This document shows positions 11,850-23,700 of a DNA stretch of 64,000 nt, in pieces. Both the position numbers and the translations under genes were made by a program. Source of the DNA: Heterocephalus glaber (lineage: Eukaryota > Chordata > Mammalia > Rodentia > Bathyergidae); the NCBI RefSeq assembly GCF_000247695.1, contig NW_004624743.1:9637954-9701953 (forward strand), written 5' to 3'. The notes beneath the pieces were generated by a model. It was given only the letters and a program-made list of their open reading frames with translations, did no database searches and had not been told where the DNA came from. The stretch's first letter is position 1. Each line of letters begins with the position of its first letter.

Positions 11850-13350
11850 GCGTTATTAACTTTTCACTTGTGTAAGTCTCCATCTCCCCCAGAGTTAGTC
11901 TTATTTTTACTTTTGCTTAGTTTTCTGTGTAGCTATCATTAACCTCCTCCAACTCTCTGAAAATTACTAAATCTCTCGATTTTTACTCATGGCTGTCACA
12001 GCCTTAGGACCTACTCTAATTTGGATGGTTTACTCTCTCACCCCACCATCTTGGTGTTTTCCTTAACCTGTATAATGGAAATTTTATTTTGTTCTATGTT
12101 AGATTCCTTCTCTCATGGACCCCAGCTCTTTAAGTTTCTTTTCCACACCCTCGTTTTAGGAGAATATCTTCCAAGATCTTCTAGAGAAGACAGGGAAATA
12201 AGCTTGTTTGAGAACTTTCCATTGTAAATCTGTCTTTACCTCACAATTAATAGTTTGCTGGGTTTGGAATTAGCTTGGAAGTAATTTTTCTTTGTCATTT
12301 TTGCCGTCAATCTATGTATTGTGTTCAAGCTTCTAGTATGTTTAGAAGTCATTCAGATTCTTTTTTCTTTTTCTTCCCTTTTGATGGTCCTGGGATCAAA
12401 CCCAGGCCCTTGAGCATGGGCTCAACCTCTGAGCCACTCCCCAACCCTGATTCTTAATTCTTTATATGCCACCTCTCTATTCTCTCTGGAAGCTGGCAGA
12501 TTCTTCTTTTTGCCCCCTTTGTATTCTAAAATTTTGCTATGAGGTGTCCTATATTCATAATTGAGTCAAGCACTCAACCTACAAACTCCTTAAATTCTGA
12601 AAAATGTTTGATTTATTTGGCTGATAATGGCTTTTCCCCCATGACACTTCTCTATTGTTTCTGAAACTTCTTTTATTCAGATGCGGGATATTTAGACTGA
12701 CCTTCTAAATGCTGATGCTTTCGGCTGTCATATTGCTCTACTTTCTGAGATTTCCTCAACTTTATCTTCTAACTCATCTATTGAGGTTTTTTTATTTCTG
12801 CCATCATATATCTTCTGTGCTCTGTGAGTATTTCTTTCTCATTGTGCCTGGCTTTTGTATTACGGATGTAGTATCTCCTCTTATCTGAGATAATTAATCT
12901 TTTTCTGCCCACTTTTTGCTTTGGATTCTGTCATAGGTAGGGTTTTCTGATGCTGAAATTAGTGGAAAATGCTTAATTGGGGGAGCACCCTTGAGAACAA
13001 TAACTAAGCAAGTGAGGGAAGCAGGACTGCACCAATGAACAAACTGAATGGTGACACAATTGCCATCACCTGTATTGAGCTTGGGGGTGGGTTTGAACTG
13101 GGATGGATCTTGAGAGTCGTTTACAATTAAAGCAAGGAAAGCATGACTTTGTGTCCCCAGTCTTATCCTATATGTCAGCCAGGTTTGCACATGGGCAGCT
13201 CCTGGGGAAGGGATTGACCAAGGACAAGGCAGCACCATTCAGCCACTGCATTGTGAACCTCTGGGAGTTGGCATTGCTGGCAGTTAGAGATTGCCTCAGT
13301 CCTGGAAGGGCAGATGTTGGCAGCACCACATGGTATCTTCTACAATCTTT
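11850..13350. other. Intergenic, old unidentified repeat-like sequence
   Basis: Pyrimidine-rich sequence, possibly an ancient transposon split by an ID-like SINE at 12361-12447. I could not assign a family, and no gene is seen. Confidence 0.35.
12361..12447 (-). mobile_element. Older ID-like SINE
   Basis: On the minus strand it reads GGGTTGGGGAGTGGCTCAGA, with B-box GGGTTTGATCCCAGG and an A/G-rich tail. Short duplication GATTC(TT) on both sides. More diverged than the copies ending in GGTACC. Confidence 0.7.
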
Positions 13351-13355
13351 ATCTT

Positions 13356-13694
13356 CCACATTAAAAGAGGTTAGCTTGCATTAACTTGATTGACTTGAGC
13401 TCTGTCCAGGGGGCTGAGAGGAACACACTTCTGGGTATGACTGGGTGAGTCATGGAGGTGTGACATTGGGTACTTTATCTCGTCCCTCACCTGCCTGTTG
13501 CTCCCTGCTTTGCATCCTGGCCACCACATGCTCAGTAGCTTTGCTCCACCGTGCTCTTCCATGGTGATATTCCTGCCTTGGAGCCTGCCAACCAGGGACT
13601 CAATCCCCTATAACCATGAGCCAAATTAAGCCTCTCCTTCTTTAAATTCTGGGTGTCAGGTATTGTGTCCCAGCAATGTGAAAGCTGATCTGGC
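13356..13694 (+). mobile_element. 5' LTR of a MaLR-type element
   Basis: Direct repeat of the LTR at 14821-15167. Shared blocks include AACTTGATTGACTTG, GAGTCATGGA, CCTTGGAGCC, CAAATTAAGCC-like and TGTCCCAGC. The left boundary is approximate. Confidence 0.75.
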
Positions 13695-14820
13695 AGAGGA
13701 AATTCAAAGGCAGCCCAACATTCAAGCTGTGGCATGTTGGCTGCTTTTAGCTACATTTATAGTAAGGATTTGGGACAAAAAGCAGAGTTTAAAAAAAAAC
13801 TTGAAAAACTTAAATTTTGGCTGACAAGGAACCATGTGTAAAGTTGGAGCCAAAGGAGGTATGGCTGCTGAAGGGATTAGCAACCATTAAAATGAAACCA
13901 AGTACATTCTACAAAGCCAAGAAGAAAGATGACTTGAGAGTATCTCAGAAATCAGCAAGAACCCCCCATGTAGGCTCCATAGTGCAAAAATGTAAACCTC
14001 TATTTGAGATAATAGTCCCCAGTCCCCGTGCTCCAGGTGGCCTCCAAGGGAATTGATTCCCCAGAATTTATTCCTCCATGCTCAGCCATCCAGTCACTCA
14101 GAGGCCACTGCAGTGATGGTCCAAGGGGGCCTAGTTATTGCTCCCACTAACAGCAGACCTTGTTGTCATCCATATGATGTTGCTTTTACCAGCACAAAGA
14201 ATGCAAGAGGTGTAGGTTCAGGGAGATTTCCACCCATATTTCAAAGAAAGGCCTGGGAGGCCAGGCAAGGAGCCCTTGAGTGGGCAGTGTGTGAAGCTGT
14301 GGGAATGAAGCCAAAGGTCCAGTGGAGACCCCAGGAAGTCAGAGATGCCAGGAACATGGGTCATCTGCCAAGGAAAGATGCAGACTGTCAGTGGAGCCAG
14401 CTGAAGAGAGATGCCATGTGGGCTGCAAGCCTTCTGGAATTCACATTTTACCACCATGCATCCTGAGTGTGGATGGGCAGCTACAGGATTTAATATTTGC
14501 CCTGCTGGATTTTGGTGCATTTTGTTTCTATTGCATTTTTCCCTTTCGAATGGGAATGTTTAGATTATACTTAGAGATTATGTAACTTTTTATTATTCTT
14601 CCAGAGATTCACAGCTAAGAGTTTGTCTTGACTTTCAGAAGAGACACAGACTTGGATTTTTGAAAAATTTTGAAACTCTTGAGACTTTGGGAGAGGGATT
14701 ATTTCATTTTTGGGTACTTAGGATTGTTCTATTATGTTAAGCAGCATTATGAGCTTAGGTTTATTTGGGAACTAAGTATGATTTAAGGAAACATGTCTGT
14801 CAAGTTAACAAAGGCTGGGA
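13695..14820 (+). mobile_element. Internal region of the MaLR-type element (non-coding)
   Basis: About 1.1 kb between two LTRs. It contains short open frames but nothing resembling gag, pol or env, as expected for MaLR elements, which are non-autonomous relatives of ERVL. The 3' end (TTGAAACTCTTGAGACTTTG, then GTCAAGTTAACAAAGGCTGG) resembles the MaLR internal 3' pattern. Confidence 0.65.
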
Positions 14821-15167
14821 TGTGATGGTTAAGCTGGATTGTTTCAACTTGATTGACTTGGGAGCTTCCCAAGGGATGGGTGGAGAACATTTCTGGGTGG
14901 GTCTGGTGAGTCATGGAAGCATGGCCTTGGGTGCTGTAGCTGGTGCCTTGCCTCTTCCTCTCTGGTGTAGCTGCCCTGCTCTGCTTCCCAGCCACTATGA
15001 ACTAAGCAGCTTGGCTTCACCCTGCCTTTCCACCATGATGTCTCTGTCTTGGAGCCAGCTGCCCATGTACTAAATGGCGGGAATCTGTGAACCAAGTTAA
15101 ATCTCTCCTCCCTTAAGTTGTAGGCATCTGGTATTGTGTCCCAGCTAAGGGAAAACTGACTAATACA
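14821..15167 (+). mobile_element. 3' LTR of the MaLR-type element
   Basis: Starts TGTGATGGTTAAGCTGGATT and ends GACTAATACA, so TG...CA ends. CCAAGTTAAATCTCTCC lies where the polyadenylation signal is expected. It is a direct repeat of 13356-13694, about 1.1 kb away. Confidence 0.8.
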
Positions 15168-15899
15168 AAAGCTTTTCTCAGTTACTTGGTTATCTTCAGC
15201 TTTTCATAAACTGTTGTCTCTGCTGTAGGTAGGGTGTTTTGGCTTGTTTTAATTGGGTTTCTCGGTTGTCTTTTCTCTTGACTGACCAGATTTCATGAGA
15301 AATATCTCCTATTGAGACTAGATTATCAACATACGACAGCCAAGTAGGAACAGAGAGATGGGAAGAAGAGGGGAGGGGTCTCTATATTTGGTATCCCAAT
15401 GCTCAACCATTTTGTTTTAAGCAAATTATTGCCCCTCCCTCCCACACGTTTCCTGGTATAATTCAATCCAGAGAGTGCTTACTTTTTGTTTTACTCACTT
15501 TAGAAACCAAACTCCCAATATTCTGTCATGTTGGGGAAGGGATGTTGCCTGATTATGCAACTGGAGATTGCTTTAACTGCTTCATAGGCTTTCAACCAGT
15601 CCTCCTATTTTCAGAACCACCTTCAAACTAATTTTCAGAAGTACCTGGAAATGCCAAGTGTGAACCTCTAGATATTCTGCAGTGTGAAAGCATCTAGCTT
15701 TTCCCACTGTCAGCAAAGAATTTGGCTTTCCAGGTCTGCTGAGTCAGTACCATTCATTCATCTGCTTTCTAGCTTCCAAAATTTCGCTATTTCTTGCTTT
15801 TTCATTTTCATTCTTTTTGTCCTTGTGGGTGTATGCCTTTTAGAAATAGCCCTTTACTGCCGTGTTAAGAATTTCCTTGTGGATATAAAAGGAATTATT

Positions 15900-16100
15900 A
15901 CCTGGGTGTGATGGGGCAGGCCTAAAATCCCTGCATGCTTGGAGGCTAAGGCAGGTGGATCACAAGTTCAAGCCCAGCCTGGGCAATGTAGCAACTTAGT
16001 AAGATCTTGTCTCAAAATAAAAAGTAAGGATATAGTTCAGTGTGATAGCTTTGGGGTCAATCCCCTGTACCTCAAAATAAAATAAAACTAAAATAAGATA
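15900..16100 (+). mobile_element. B1-ID composite SINE
   Basis: A 7SL-derived half (CTGGGTGTGATGGGGCAGGC, GGAGGCTAAGGCAGGTGGAT, CCCAGCCTGGGCAATGTAGC) is joined to a decayed ID-like half (GGATATAGTTCAGTGTGATA, GGGGTCAATCCCCTGTACC) with an A-rich tail. Confidence 0.85.
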
Positions 16101-19100
16101 AATATGAATATATATTCTCATGTTTCCTTTCTACACAAGATAGCTTACTCTAAGCTTCTGTACTTTGCTATTTAATACAGCTCAAAGCTCTTTAAATAGT
16201 ATAGAGTGCCTGCTTAGCACTTTTAATAGTATTCCATTTGATCAACTTGCTATGAAGGCTATTTTTTTGTTTCTAATATTTGCTATAACAAACCTACAAT
16301 GAATAGTCTTGGACATAAATAATTTTCTATGTGTTGAAGTATATACATAGGCTAAATTTCAAGATACATGTTGGGTAAGGTGGTGTGTTCATAGATATTA
16401 CCAATTGTCCTTCAGGAACATTGTACCAATAGTTAGCCACAATAGTAGAAGAAAATCTGATTTGTTTATTTCATTACTTCCAAGCACTTAACAAAGTATA
16501 TCATACTAATAATTGAGGAAGTAAAATGGTATCAAATATACTTTTAATTTTGCATTTCTCTTATTATGAAACTTTTCATATGTTTATGATACATTTTTAT
16601 TTCATTATGCTTGAGCTGCATTCTGTACTTCATAACAGACAATCCTTTTCCTTTGGAAGAAAAATGGTGTGTTTGTGTGTATGCTTGTAAGAAGACATTC
16701 AAAGCATCATTACATTGCCAAATATAAAATTACAATATTTTTTAAAATATTTCTTGCTACATCTAAAATACCACGTGCTGATATTTATTAAGGACAATGG
16801 AAATTATCCAAGTAGGCCATCCAGAACATGGCATTTCTCATACAGAAGAGCATATCTGGGACAAATGCCCACTAGCACTCAAATTACGAGTTCACTAGTC
16901 TAGTCTAGGTTGAAGAAATATGCTCAGAACAATGGTTAGTCTGTGTCTGGGATATGTTAAAATCAACTGTGTATTTTGGAAAGAACATTGGGCTTAGAAT
17001 CTCAAGGCAGAAAACATTACATCTGCCAAGTAATCATTCTTAGCCTCCATTTCCTTACCTGAAAAATGAGGACAGTAACATCTGTCCCAGGATGTTTACA
17101 AACTATTTACCACTGAGACCATTAATGTAAATTTTCAAATCAGGAAGGACGTAGACACTTGCGTCAGGTAAAAACATCCAGAATATAGAAAATTATACAG
17201 CCCTTGTAAAAGGAATATTTGAACCATTAAGGAATATTAAGAGAGATGAGTTTAAATGAATAGACTAGTAGTACTTGATCCTAAGAAAGCATGTATAATC
17301 TGAAAGCTTAAAAATGAATGTACTCACAACCAGAAGTGAGGCAAAAAGATAGAATTACTTTTTTCTGATAACAGAATTTACTTACTTTGTTATTTTAAAT
17401 ACGATCATATAAAATTGTTTCCAAAAAAAAACTGTAAGCCTGTAAATCCCACACAAAAATCTAGGAGTAGGAAATAAAATATACTAAATTAACAAAATTT
17501 AGAACAATGCTTTAAGATAAAAGCTTTTTTCATGTTTTATGTAGGCAATCCTGTAGTTATTTGAAATAAATTATTTTCATATACTTTGAATTTGTATTTT
17601 CATCTCATTTTACTTAAAAAGTATCAGTATCAAGTCAAAAAAGTTGTCTTATTTCTCTATTTTTACATTTTAACGATATATAATGCAAAATAAAATTATG
17701 TAAAATACCACTGTGGAATATGAAAATTTTTTCAAGAAAGTATATGCACTTTAAAAAATAAAAACTATAATAGCATGTAAATGTCTTGTGACAAGCATGT
17801 TCTTACTGATTCCATTTTTTAGTTGCAGCAATAGGTCCCCCTGGTGGAGACTGAAAATATACCTGTCCTATTTTTCCTGCCATTGCAAATCACTACTCTT
17901 AATTTGAGCAGTTGGCTTGCATGATGTTCTTCCTTGAAGAAATGTAGAAGGAAGCTCTACAAGAAAAACTGGCTGATTAAAGGTGGTGGTTAGAAGGTCT
18001 GTAGACAGTCATATTCTCTGAGTATAAATTTGTGTTTAATACTCACAATTGCCGAAATCAAAACCTTTTCCATCAAAAAGAACAACCTTCAAAACATAAA
18101 GTTTTGATTGAAACCAACAAAATTGAACATGCAATATAACGAAGCTTTTTAAAATCATGTTCATAGATTACAAGACTCTGGCTAATGATTCCTCTTATTT
18201 GTCTATATCTATTCATGTATACTAGGCAAACAGCTCCTTAGTCAGAAAAGAGCAACCATTGTTCACTGAAAACTCACAGGAACATTTCCATATTCAAGTA
18301 CTAAGAGGTACAATTTTCATTGTTATGTTACATTAGCTGATACCCTATCAAGTGATAACAGTAGAAATGTGTGCCAACTTCTATGCGTCAATGAAACCAA
18401 AGTTCTTGAAAGCAGAACGGCATGTTCCCACTCAGTGCCATCAGTGGGGGTCCACCCAGCAGCGAATCACTTCCCAACAGTATGGAACTCAGATTTCATT
18501 CTGTGCCCTCTTGAAAAGCAATGTTCAAGCAGTGTCAAACCAGGGCAAAAACTGAAATTTAGATGACACTGTCACTTTTTTGTTTTAAGCTGTTTCTCAC
18601 ACCCTAAGAGTCCCAGAAATTTCAGAACATCCAAGATCGGACTGTAGAATTGCAATTCAGCTGCACACAGAGGCCGGTAACTATTTGGTGGTCTTTTCTC
18701 TGCCTTCAGTGTCCTGCTGCCACTCAACAGTTCCCCACATCGACCCTAAACCTCTGGCTTCCCCAAAGTCTGGGAATCCTTTAGCCATGATCAATATGGT
18801 TGTGTATTCCTCAGTTCCTAATTCATCAGAATCCTGAACCACATATAAAGATACCAGGTCAAACATTATACCAACCTTAGTCTCTTTGATTTCATGTTTC
18901 TCTTAGTATATGAGGTGTGTCCCAGAGCCAATGAGAATTAATTAGCACTTCAGGAAACTTCTACATCTATACCATAAGCCATTTTCTACATTAAACTCTC
19001 TCTTACTAGGCCTTACTCAGCCTGGATTCCTAGGACACGTTTCTTGATTACACAGGAACACACTGACCAGTGTATAGATTTAACAACACTAAGACACAAC

Positions 19101-21455
19101 AGAGGCTTAGCCTTTTCCCTCCCCTACAGTGCTTGGAGCTTCTCCTTTGTTCCCACCCCCGCTTCAGAGACTCTTAGTTAACACAGTTAACATCTCCAGT
19201 CCTACGGGCAACAAGGGAGAGAGGAGGGTGGTAAAAGGCAGCAACTGCTGACCCAAGGAGTCAGCCTTGGGCCTCTACTGTGTCTGTTCAATCACAGTTA
19301 ATCTGAAAGCTCTTCCATTTGACCCCAAATGACTAAGGTTGTTTCTGTATTTATTTATTCCTTTCTTTGTCTGGTTTGTGATCTACTGTTTTTAATTTAA
19401 TGACCTTACTGTATATATGCTGAAGAAGTTTTCTATACAAATCTTTATTTGGGAAAAAAATATTTGAACTTACAAATAAGATGAAGAACTTTTTTAAAAA
19501 GTTGCCTTTTCTTTTTTCTTCCTTTAACCCTTTAGAAGTGGAGACTCTAATAGATGCTAGGAAGCAAGATTCGCTTTTGACAATTTTTTAAAAAACCTTT
19601 TGCCATAATGACTTAAGTTTAAATATAAATCATGATTTTTAAGCTTATTTCAACCAAATGTTAATAGCATATGATTTATCCAGGCTATGATCCTATTTCC
19701 TCCCAATGGACTGAACATTTGGCTTGCTTACCTGTTTATAAATGCACTGAAGAAACTAATGAGTTTAGTATTTAGCTCCAAGCAATCGCCTCGCTCCTTG
19801 TGTCTGAATACACCGAAGAGTGCCCTGGGGACCCTGGAGATCCCAGCACTTTCAGTGTGAAGCTGTAGAAATACAGGCAGTTGCGCCCATGGACCAATAA
19901 TTCAAACTACAAAACAAACCCAATTAAAACAATTGTTTTCACATAATGTTTGCAATTTGCAAAACATTTTCATAAATATAATTCCATTTCATTTCTCCCA
20001 AAACCAAATGGTAGTTACAACAGATTTTCACTTTTCTAGTTTTTAAAAAATCTTTCCCAGTTTTGTTTTTTTCTTTTAATGTTTGTTACAGTAGTAGAAA
20101 CCAACCAGCTACATTTGAATAGTTCTCTTTCACAAAGAAAACTTAGAATCCAAATCTTCCTTCTTTCCCCCACCCCTTCTGAGAGTTATTATGTTTTTAT
20201 TGCCAATGTTGAAAAATGTCGCACCATCCCTTAGGACTTAGATTAGCAACAATTATCACCCAGCAAGACTGGTATAGAAAAACTCTCCTGGTAAGTTTAG
20301 TATTGGACAGTTACTCAAATTTAACTGAGCATTTTTAATCTTAATACAAAATGAAAGAAAATAGAAAATGGAAAAGAAATTGTAGGTCTTGCTTAAAGAC
20401 CTACATCTATATCTAGTGGTTACATCTACTTGTACCTGTGTGGCAGAAACTACAAATGCATGAACTTTCAAAACAATCAAAATTCATATTTTATAATGAA
20501 AGACTGCTTCTCAGCAGGCCATACACAAACCTTTAACCTGCTGTTAAATTTAAGGAGGTTCTCAATGGTAGGAAACATGATTTGGAAATATTTTTATCAC
20601 TTAGCATTTAGTTAATGTAGACTGATTTTTACTCGAAAGAGCCATCTATCCAAAGTAGGCTTTCAGCAATAAGTCACCAGTGTTTATGTTCTACAACAGC
20701 TCGTGTTTCCTTGCTGTCAGGCTTACATGGACCTTTCGGAAGACCCTGGGTATAGGCAGTCTATGGTAATGCCATACAGAGAAAATGATCGCTCTTTTCA
20801 AAGAACACAGTGGCACCTTGAACAAATGTTACAAGCATATTAAAATCAGAAATGTCGGACTCCAGGAATTCTATTAAGTATCCTTGATTTCTTTTATTAT
20901 GGAATAAAGAAAATCTATTTTTAAATATTTTAATTAAGTATAAAGTGGAAGTAACCCTGCTGATCTTTGATTCCATAAAATGTCAGTAATGTTCCTAAAA
21001 TCATCATTTAATGAAAAAATATTTACATAGTCTCAGAACGGCACAGATCATATAGGTTTCCAAAGTTTTAATGAAAAAGAGAATTTGGATTTTGTAAGCA
21101 ATTAGATAACACTGTAATTACACCTAATATTTAGAATACACCTCACAGAGGTAAATTTAACATAAGCATATGTCAAGTAAACCAGACGTGGTTTCACTAC
21201 TTTTAGATTCTCCTTGGCAATTTTTCATACTATTTAGGCTGAAGTGTTCAATGAATGCTTCAACTACGAAATTTACTGAATTCAGAATAGGAACTGTAAA
21301 TAAATTACCTATTCCAACTAAAAATCTATTCCATAAGAAGGGCCTATTTTGCCTGAGATCTCCCAAGGTTTAACTAAGCATCTGCCCTGGATGACTGATA
21401 TATTTCATTCTGAGATTTCCTACCACTCAAATTCTGAGCAATTCCTAATCCTACT
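16101..21455. other. Repeat-poor intergenic stretch, no gene recognised
   Basis: More than 5 kb of AT-rich sequence with almost no interspersed repeat apart from a MIR-like piece at about 16985-17110. No open frame resembles a known protein. Low repeat load downstream of CETN3 could reflect conserved non-coding sequence, but this cannot be shown here. Confidence 0.5.
16985..17110 (-). repeat. MIR SINE remnant
   Basis: CATTCTTAGCCTCCATTTCC, then TTACCTGAAAAATGAGGACA and GTAACATCTGTCCCAGGATG, follow the complement of the MIR core pattern. Confidence 0.6.
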
Positions 21456-21459
21456 ATTA

Positions 21460-21957
21460 AACTGAGTTCTGTTCACCTCCCTTGAACTACTGCCTCTCCT
21501 CTGTGACCTACCAGAGCTGTATTTTAGCTATCAGGTTTAGGTCCATAAACTTTGCTTCCTCCTCCTCCCTGGCTTAATGTTTCACAGACCTTCTCACGCA
21601 CCTTTTACCAGCCATTCACCTAAACCCAGGTTTCTTTTCAAGTAACTCCTAAAATCATCTCTACAAAGATTAACTGGAAAAATCTTTCCTAAATTTTATC
21701 CTCAAAATGAAAGTCTTCTGACTCTTTACTGTTCAATAATATGCAATTTATCAATAAGCATTTGGCTAACATTATATTTTTAATGTAGTCTCTTCTAAAC
21801 TCATCTACTTTTCAATGTTGCCTCTGTGACTATTAAAGTATAGTCTAAGACTCTAAGCTTCCAGGGGCCTGATAGTAAACACTAACTTCTGTGGAATAAT
21901 ATATGATGCAATACTATGCTAACTTAGCCATAAGTGTTTAATAAATGTTTTTGCTGC
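21460..21957 (+). repeat. LINE-2 3' end remnant
   Basis: Layout of the L2 3' end: CTAAGCTTCCAGGGGCCTGA, then AACTTAGCCATAAGTGTTTA followed by ATAAATG. An ancient mammalian LINE without coding capacity. Confidence 0.6.
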
Positions 21958-22355
21958 CGAGGTTCTGAATCCCAAATTGTCTTTTATGTTTTGTGGTTTT
22001 AAAATTCTGATCCCACATTCCTTGAGAGTCTCCAAATGTTACTGTAAGAATAAAGTAACATCTCATAGTTATGAGTAGACTCCTAACTGAAGTAAGAAAG
22101 CTTGGGGTCAAAATACAATTTAGTTACTGCCCGTTACCTTAGGTCCTCCAAACCTGTTTTGTTGTGTGGTAAGACAATCAAAGAGAATCTACCCCAAACA
22201 GTTCAGATTAAAATATACATCTTCCCTATTACTATTCCCAGAGGCTGAGTGATCATATGCCCCAGTTTGCTCATTTGCCTTCAGTTTATTTACACCAATT
22301 GTCCCAGTATAATCGCTTCCCTCCTTCATCCTTTCAGTCAAAAGCAATCTGTTCA

Positions 22356-22440
22356 GGCCGGGGATTTAGCTCAGCGGTTTCCCCGCCTGCTTCGCAAGCA
22401 CGAGGACCTGAGTTCGATCCCCGGTACCAAAAAAAAAAGT
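22356..22440 (+). mobile_element. ID-like tRNA-derived SINE
   Basis: GGCCGGGGATTTAGCTCAGC, CGCCTGCTTCGCAAGCACGA, GAGTTCGATCCCCGGTACC, then an A-run. A 10-bp duplication (AATCTGTTCA 22346-22355, AACCTGTTCA 22441-22450) has one difference. Confidence 0.92.
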
Positions 22441-22450
22441 AACCTGTTCA

Positions 22451-23100
22451 AACAATGAAAGACGACCGAGCCTCTCTCCTGCTCCTCATAACACAACACC
22501 ATCCTGTGTTCAAATATGTAATACTAGGGCTGCAGCTATGAAAAATGATACTTCTCTGCCAGCTCAATCTCTTAATGGACCTCACTAATAAGACTAAGGC
22601 AAGAAAAAAGGAAGAGCGTGGGGGGGATCCTGCATATTTGTTCCTACCAGCATCCCTAGAGCAACAGCTCTGCATTCAAACTGCAGCGCTACTGAAAATC
22701 ATCACTGTGATTAGAGGGTCGGAAGTTCTGTCCCACCCCTATGGGCATCAGGAAAGGGGACGTTGAGACAAGTTACTGAAAACCCCAGCCGTGGGTCTGT
22801 CTCCTGCGAGCCAGTATGACGTCAGCAAGATAGGAAGGTGGGAAATAAAGACACAGAGACAGAGACTTGACAGAAACTGAGTCTTGGGCTGATCTAAGCT
22901 GCTCTGGGCAGCAAAGACAAAGGACTCCCAGGACACCCAGTGCTTATTCATTACAGGGTGGGAAGGGGGAAGCTGGGCAGGCCTTGGGACACCCGCTGGT
23001 AACAAGTATCAAGCAGGCAGGACTGTAGAAGGAGGGCACAAGCCTATCTTCGCTGAAAAGAACAAATGGTTAATGTAGAGGGGAGGAATTCAGTTGGAGC
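22451..23100. other. Unassigned stretch, possible ERV fragment
   Basis: GGGAAATAAAGACACAGAGA at about 22840 recalls ERV LTR polyadenylation regions, but the match is not strong enough for a family call. No gene is seen. Confidence 0.35.
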
Positions 23101-23199
23101 CCAGTTGACCTTGGGTGGACTTGGCTGATGGGACTACTTCCAATGTAACACAGCCGAATTATGGAGGGGCAAGAAGGTTGTGCCACTATAACCTAATAC

Positions 23200-23700
23200 T
23201 GGACGGAGGTGTCTGCTACAACCCCCCACCTCCAAGAAGGGTCTGGGGCTGAAGGTTAAGTAAATCACCAATGGCTAATGGTGTCATCAATGGCACCTAC
23301 TTAAAGAAGCCTTCATAAAAACCCAAAATGACTGGGTTCCGAGAGCTTCTGAAGTGTTGAACACAGAAATGCCTGGAGCATGGTGTGGCTAGGAGGGGCT
23401 GCAAGCTCCTCACCCTTTATCCCACACCGTGCCCTATTTCTTTCATCTGGCCAATCATTTGTATGCTTTGCAATACCCCTGAGTTCTGAGAACCATCCTA
23501 GCAGACTAATGGAACCCAAAGAGGGGAGGAGGTTAGGTGGTACGCTCCAATTTCTAACCTCTCAGAGCATGGCCCACAACCTAAGGCTCATAATTTGCAT
23601 CTAAAGTGGGAGGCAATCATATGGAACTAAGTAATTAATCTCTTGGATCCTACAGTGTGTCCTAGACATGGGGTAGAACTGAGTTGAATTATACTAGTTG
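23200..23700 (+). mobile_element. Endogenous retroviral LTR remnant
   Basis: CTTCATAAAAACCCAAAATG, GGGTTCCGAGAGCTTCTGAA, TAATGGAACCCAAAGAGGGG, ATCTAAAGTGGGAGGCAATC, and GAACTGAGTTGAATTATACT followed by TTGGTGCCCACAGAAG form a pattern known from mammalian ERV LTRs. The family is uncertain and no viral gene remains. Confidence 0.65.

Noticed and set aside
11850..12890. Possible ancient gene or ERV in pyrimidine-rich sequence
   Set aside because: No open frame of note. It looks like an old repeat but could not be matched to a family by eye.
14053..14466. 137-codon plus-strand frame
   Set aside because: It lies inside the internal region of a MaLR-type element and resembles no known protein.
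22356..22440. tRNA gene
   Set aside because: The A and B boxes resemble a tRNA, but the element ends in GGTACC plus poly(A), has a target duplication, and recurs many times. It is a SINE.
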